From Catellatospora coxensis (GTDB lineage: Bacteria > Actinomycetota > Actinomycetes > Mycobacteriales > Micromonosporaceae), in NCBI RefSeq assembly GCF_016862635.1, contig NZ_BONI01000076.1, positions 1 to 45,943 on the forward strand: a DNA stretch of 45,943 bases, in the 5' to 3' direction. The position numbers were made by a program, and so were the translations under genes. The first letter of the stretch is position 1; the number at the start of each line of letters is the position of its first letter. Positions 44,053-45,943 of the stretch are shown here, piece after piece. The notes under the pieces were generated by a model. It did not search any database and was not told the origin of the DNA. It saw only the letters and a list, made by a program, of their open reading frames with translations.

Positions 44053-44105
44053 TAACCCCGGCGTAACCTCGGCCGGCCGCGATGATCTTGGTTATGCCGG
44101 GGTTA
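44053..44105. promoter_or_regulatory. Inverted repeat operator in the efflux/two-component divergent promoter
   Basis: TAACCCCGGCGTAACC (44053-44068) and GGTTATGCCGGGGTTA (44090-44105) are 16-bp arms with one mismatch, 21 bases apart, between the divergent starts at 44036 and 44131. The most likely binder is the OmpR-type regulator encoded at 44131. Confidence 0.75.
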
Positions 44106-44130
44106 CCCGGTGGGCGGGCATCATTGCCGC

Positions 44131-44787
44131 GTGCGGGTGTTGGTGGTGGAGGACGAGGACGTGCTGGCGGACGCCGTGGCCGAGTGGCTGCGGCGGGAGG
44201 CGTTCGCCGTGGACGTGGCGTACGACGGGGACACGGCGCACGAGCGGCTCGCGGTGCATCCGTACGACGTGGTGGTCCTCGATCGTGATCTTCCCGGCGT
44301 GCCCGGGGACGAGCTGTGCCGCCAGATCTCCGACCGGCTGCCGCAGACGCGGGTGCTGATGCTCACCGCGGCGGCCGCTGTACGTGAGCGCGTCGCGGGG
44401 CTGGCCCTCGGCGCGGACGACTACCTGGTCAAGCCGTTCGCGATGGTCGAGCTGGCGGCACGGGTGCACGCGCTGGCCCGGCGGGCCGTCGTGAAGAACC
44501 CGGCCGTGCTGCAGCGGGCCGGAATCGTGCTCGACCCGGCCCGGCGCACCGCCGAACGCGGCGGCCGCGACCTCGGCCTGGCCCGCAAGGAGTTCGCCGT
44601 GCTGGCCGAGCTGCTGCGCGCCGACGGGGCCGTGGTCTCCGCCGAGCAGCTGCTCGAACGGGCCTGGGACGAGCACATCGACCCGTTCACCAACGTGGTC
44701 CGGGTCACCGTCATGAAACTGCGCCGCAAGCTCGGCGAGCCGCAGCCGATCGAGACCGTCGCCGGAGTGGGGTACCGCATACCGTGA
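44131..44787 (+). CDS. OmpR-family two-component response regulator
   Basis: A 218-residue regulator. The receiver domain has the acidic pair in VRVLVVEDED, phospho-acceptor D51 in VVVLDRDLPG, the Thr of LMLTAA and the Lys in DDYLVKPF. The C-terminal winged helix follows (GLARKEFAVLAELLR, TNVVRVTVMKLRRKLGEP, VAGVGYRIP). The GTG at 44131 is favoured: CATCAT lies at -12 to -7 and the receiver starts at once. It overlaps the kinase start (GTGA). Confidence 0.95.
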   Translation: MRVLVVEDEDVLADAVAEWLRREAFAVDVAYDGDTAHERLAVHPYDVVVLDRDLPGVPGDELCRQISDRLPQTRVLMLTAAAAVRERVAGLALGADDYLVKPFAMVELAARVHALARRAVVKNPAVLQRAGIVLDPARRTAERGGRDLGLARKEFAVLAELLRADGAVVSAEQLLERAWDEHIDPFTNVVRVTVMKLRRKLGEPQPIETVAGVGYRIP

Positions 44788-45911
44788 ACAGGCTGACCAT
44801 CCGCGCCCGGCTGACCCTGCTGTACGTCGTGCTGTTCACCGTCGCCGGGCTGGCCCTGCTGGCCATCACGTACTTCCTGGTGCGCTGGCAGATGAACGCC
44901 AACCCGTTCGACACCAAGCTGATCGTCACCGACCTGCTGAAGACCGGCGGCGACTTCAAGGCGCTGCGCGAGCTGCTGCAGGCCAAGACCGAGGAGTCCA
45001 ACGACGCGACCCTCACCACGATCCTCACCCAGGGCGGCATCGCCCTCGCCCTGGTGCTGGCCGCCGCGACCGGCGTCGCCTGGGCCCTCGCCGGGCGGGC
45101 CCTGCAGCCGCTGCACCGCATCACGGCGACCGCGGCGCGTATCGCGGCGAGTGCCGGAGGCCGGGGACTGCACGAGCGGATCGCGCTGAAGGGGCCGAAG
45201 GACGAGGTCAAGCAGCTCGCCGACACGTTCGACGCGATGCTGAGCCGGCTCGACCACTCGTTCGACGGGCAGCGGCGCTTCGTCGCGAACGCGTCGCACG
45301 AGCTGCGTACGCCGCTGGCGCTGAACCGGGCGCTGGTGGAGCTGGCCATCACCCGCCCCGAGGCGAGCGCCGACGCGCGGCAGCTCGGCGACGCCCTGCT
45401 GAAGGTCAACGAGCGCCACGAGCGGCTCATCGACGGGCTGCTGATGCTCGCCGACAGCGAGCACGAGGTGGCCGAGCAGACCTCGGTCGACCTGGCCGAC
45501 GTCGCCGAGTACGTGCTGGAGGCGCTGCCCGCGGGCGGGCCCGCGGTGACCAGCCTGCTCGACCCGGCTCCGGTCACCGGGGACCCGGTGCTGCTGGAGC
45601 GGCTGGTGCAGAACCTGGTCGAGAACGCGGTCCGGCACAACGTGCCCGACGGGTGGCTGCGGGTGGAGACGGCCACCGTGGACGGGCGGGCGCGGCTGGT
45701 GGTGGTGAACACCGGGCCGGTCGTGCCGGCGTACGAGCTGGAATCGATCTTCCAGCCGTTCCGCCGCCTCGGCCGGGAGCGGGTCGGTGGCCCGTCCCGC
45801 GGCCTCGGCCTGGGCCTGTCCATCGTGCGCGCCATCGCCCAGGCCCACCGCGGCACCGTGACCGCCACCCCCCGCCCCGGCGGCGGCCTCACCCTCACCA
45901 CCACCCTCTGA
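44784..45911 (+). CDS. Sensor histidine kinase
   Basis: A 375-residue membrane kinase: helices at about 10-34 and 83-103 flank a short extracytoplasmic loop (MNANPFDTKLIV...). A HAMP linker (LQPLHRITATAARIAA) is followed by the phospho-acceptor H172 in FVANASHELRTPLAL and the ATPase domain (N-box QNLVENAVRHN, G-box GLGLGLSIV). The GTG at 44784 overlaps the regulator stop. It probably senses an envelope signal and controls the divergent efflux operon. After its stop, 45912-45943 holds nothing recognisable. Confidence 0.94.
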   Translation: MNRLTIRARLTLLYVVLFTVAGLALLAITYFLVRWQMNANPFDTKLIVTDLLKTGGDFKALRELLQAKTEESNDATLTTILTQGGIALALVLAAATGVAWALAGRALQPLHRITATAARIAASAGGRGLHERIALKGPKDEVKQLADTFDAMLSRLDHSFDGQRRFVANASHELRTPLALNRALVELAITRPEASADARQLGDALLKVNERHERLIDGLLMLADSEHEVAEQTSVDLADVAEYVLEALPAGGPAVTSLLDPAPVTGDPVLLERLVQNLVENAVRHNVPDGWLRVETATVDGRARLVVVNTGPVVPAYELESIFQPFRRLGRERVGGPSRGLGLGLSIVRAIAQAHRGTVTATPRPGGGLTLTTTL

Positions 45912-45943
45912 CGCCCACCAACCCGCCGCAACTCTTAGAGGCT

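Overview
This high-GC window, with GC-rich third codon positions and many GTG starts, comes from an actinobacterium. Micromonosporaceae is the best guess, because a BldC/valine dehydrogenase/DUF3073/purine-synthesis neighbourhood is combined with many long palindromic intergenic elements. Genus and species cannot be fixed from sequence alone. I saw no rRNA, tRNA, CRISPR array, transposase or prophage gene, so the window reads as chromosomal core with accessory insertions.

Layout. 1-3300: tail of an ABC ATPase, bldC, a conserved unknown, valine/leucine dehydrogenase and DUF3073. 3306-6774: an accessory block with a two-gene radical-SAM RiPP system (61-residue precursor rich in aromatic-X-Asn triads, plus its maturase, AmcA/AmcB-like) and a membrane protein with a very long Tyr/Gly/Gln low-complexity cytoplasmic tail. 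6930-10210: SCP-like protein, purF, purM. 10457-12500: a split transketolase divergent from a [2Fe-2S] SoxR regulator. 12559-14971: a degenerate GT51 protein and an ECF sigma/membrane-partner pair. 15129-20877: purL, purQ, purS, a TMEM165/GDT1 transporter and purB. 20982-23904: vapBC, a second sigma/partner pair and a DUF559 protein. 24024-27434: a divergon of thiolase against FabG4-type reductase and MaoC-type hydratase, with a 24-bp palindromic operator between them. 27424-30200: tadA, its associated protein, two small ORFs and tyrA. 30266-40239: secreted beta-propeller-like protein, membrane protein plus M48 protease, PHP phosphoesterase, EamA exporter, DUF885 peptidase-like protein and a large secreted protein. 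40368-45911: a lipoprotein/HlyD/ATPase/permease operon divergent from a response regulator/histidine kinase pair.

How genes work together. purF, purM, purL, purQ, purS and purB make IMP/AMP precursors; purS-purQ-purL are coupled by ATGA overlaps. SoxR probably switches on the transketolase pair through a MerR-type promoter with a 19-bp spacer. The two-component pair probably controls the divergent efflux operon through an inverted repeat in the shared promoter. Several genes look leaderless, with a TANNNT or CANNNT box exactly at -12 to -7 from the start codon. The most unusual items are the cyclophane-type RiPP pair, the low-complexity membrane protein, the SoxR-transketolase switch, and a palindromic element present twice, one copy lying inside the reading frame of an ABC permease.
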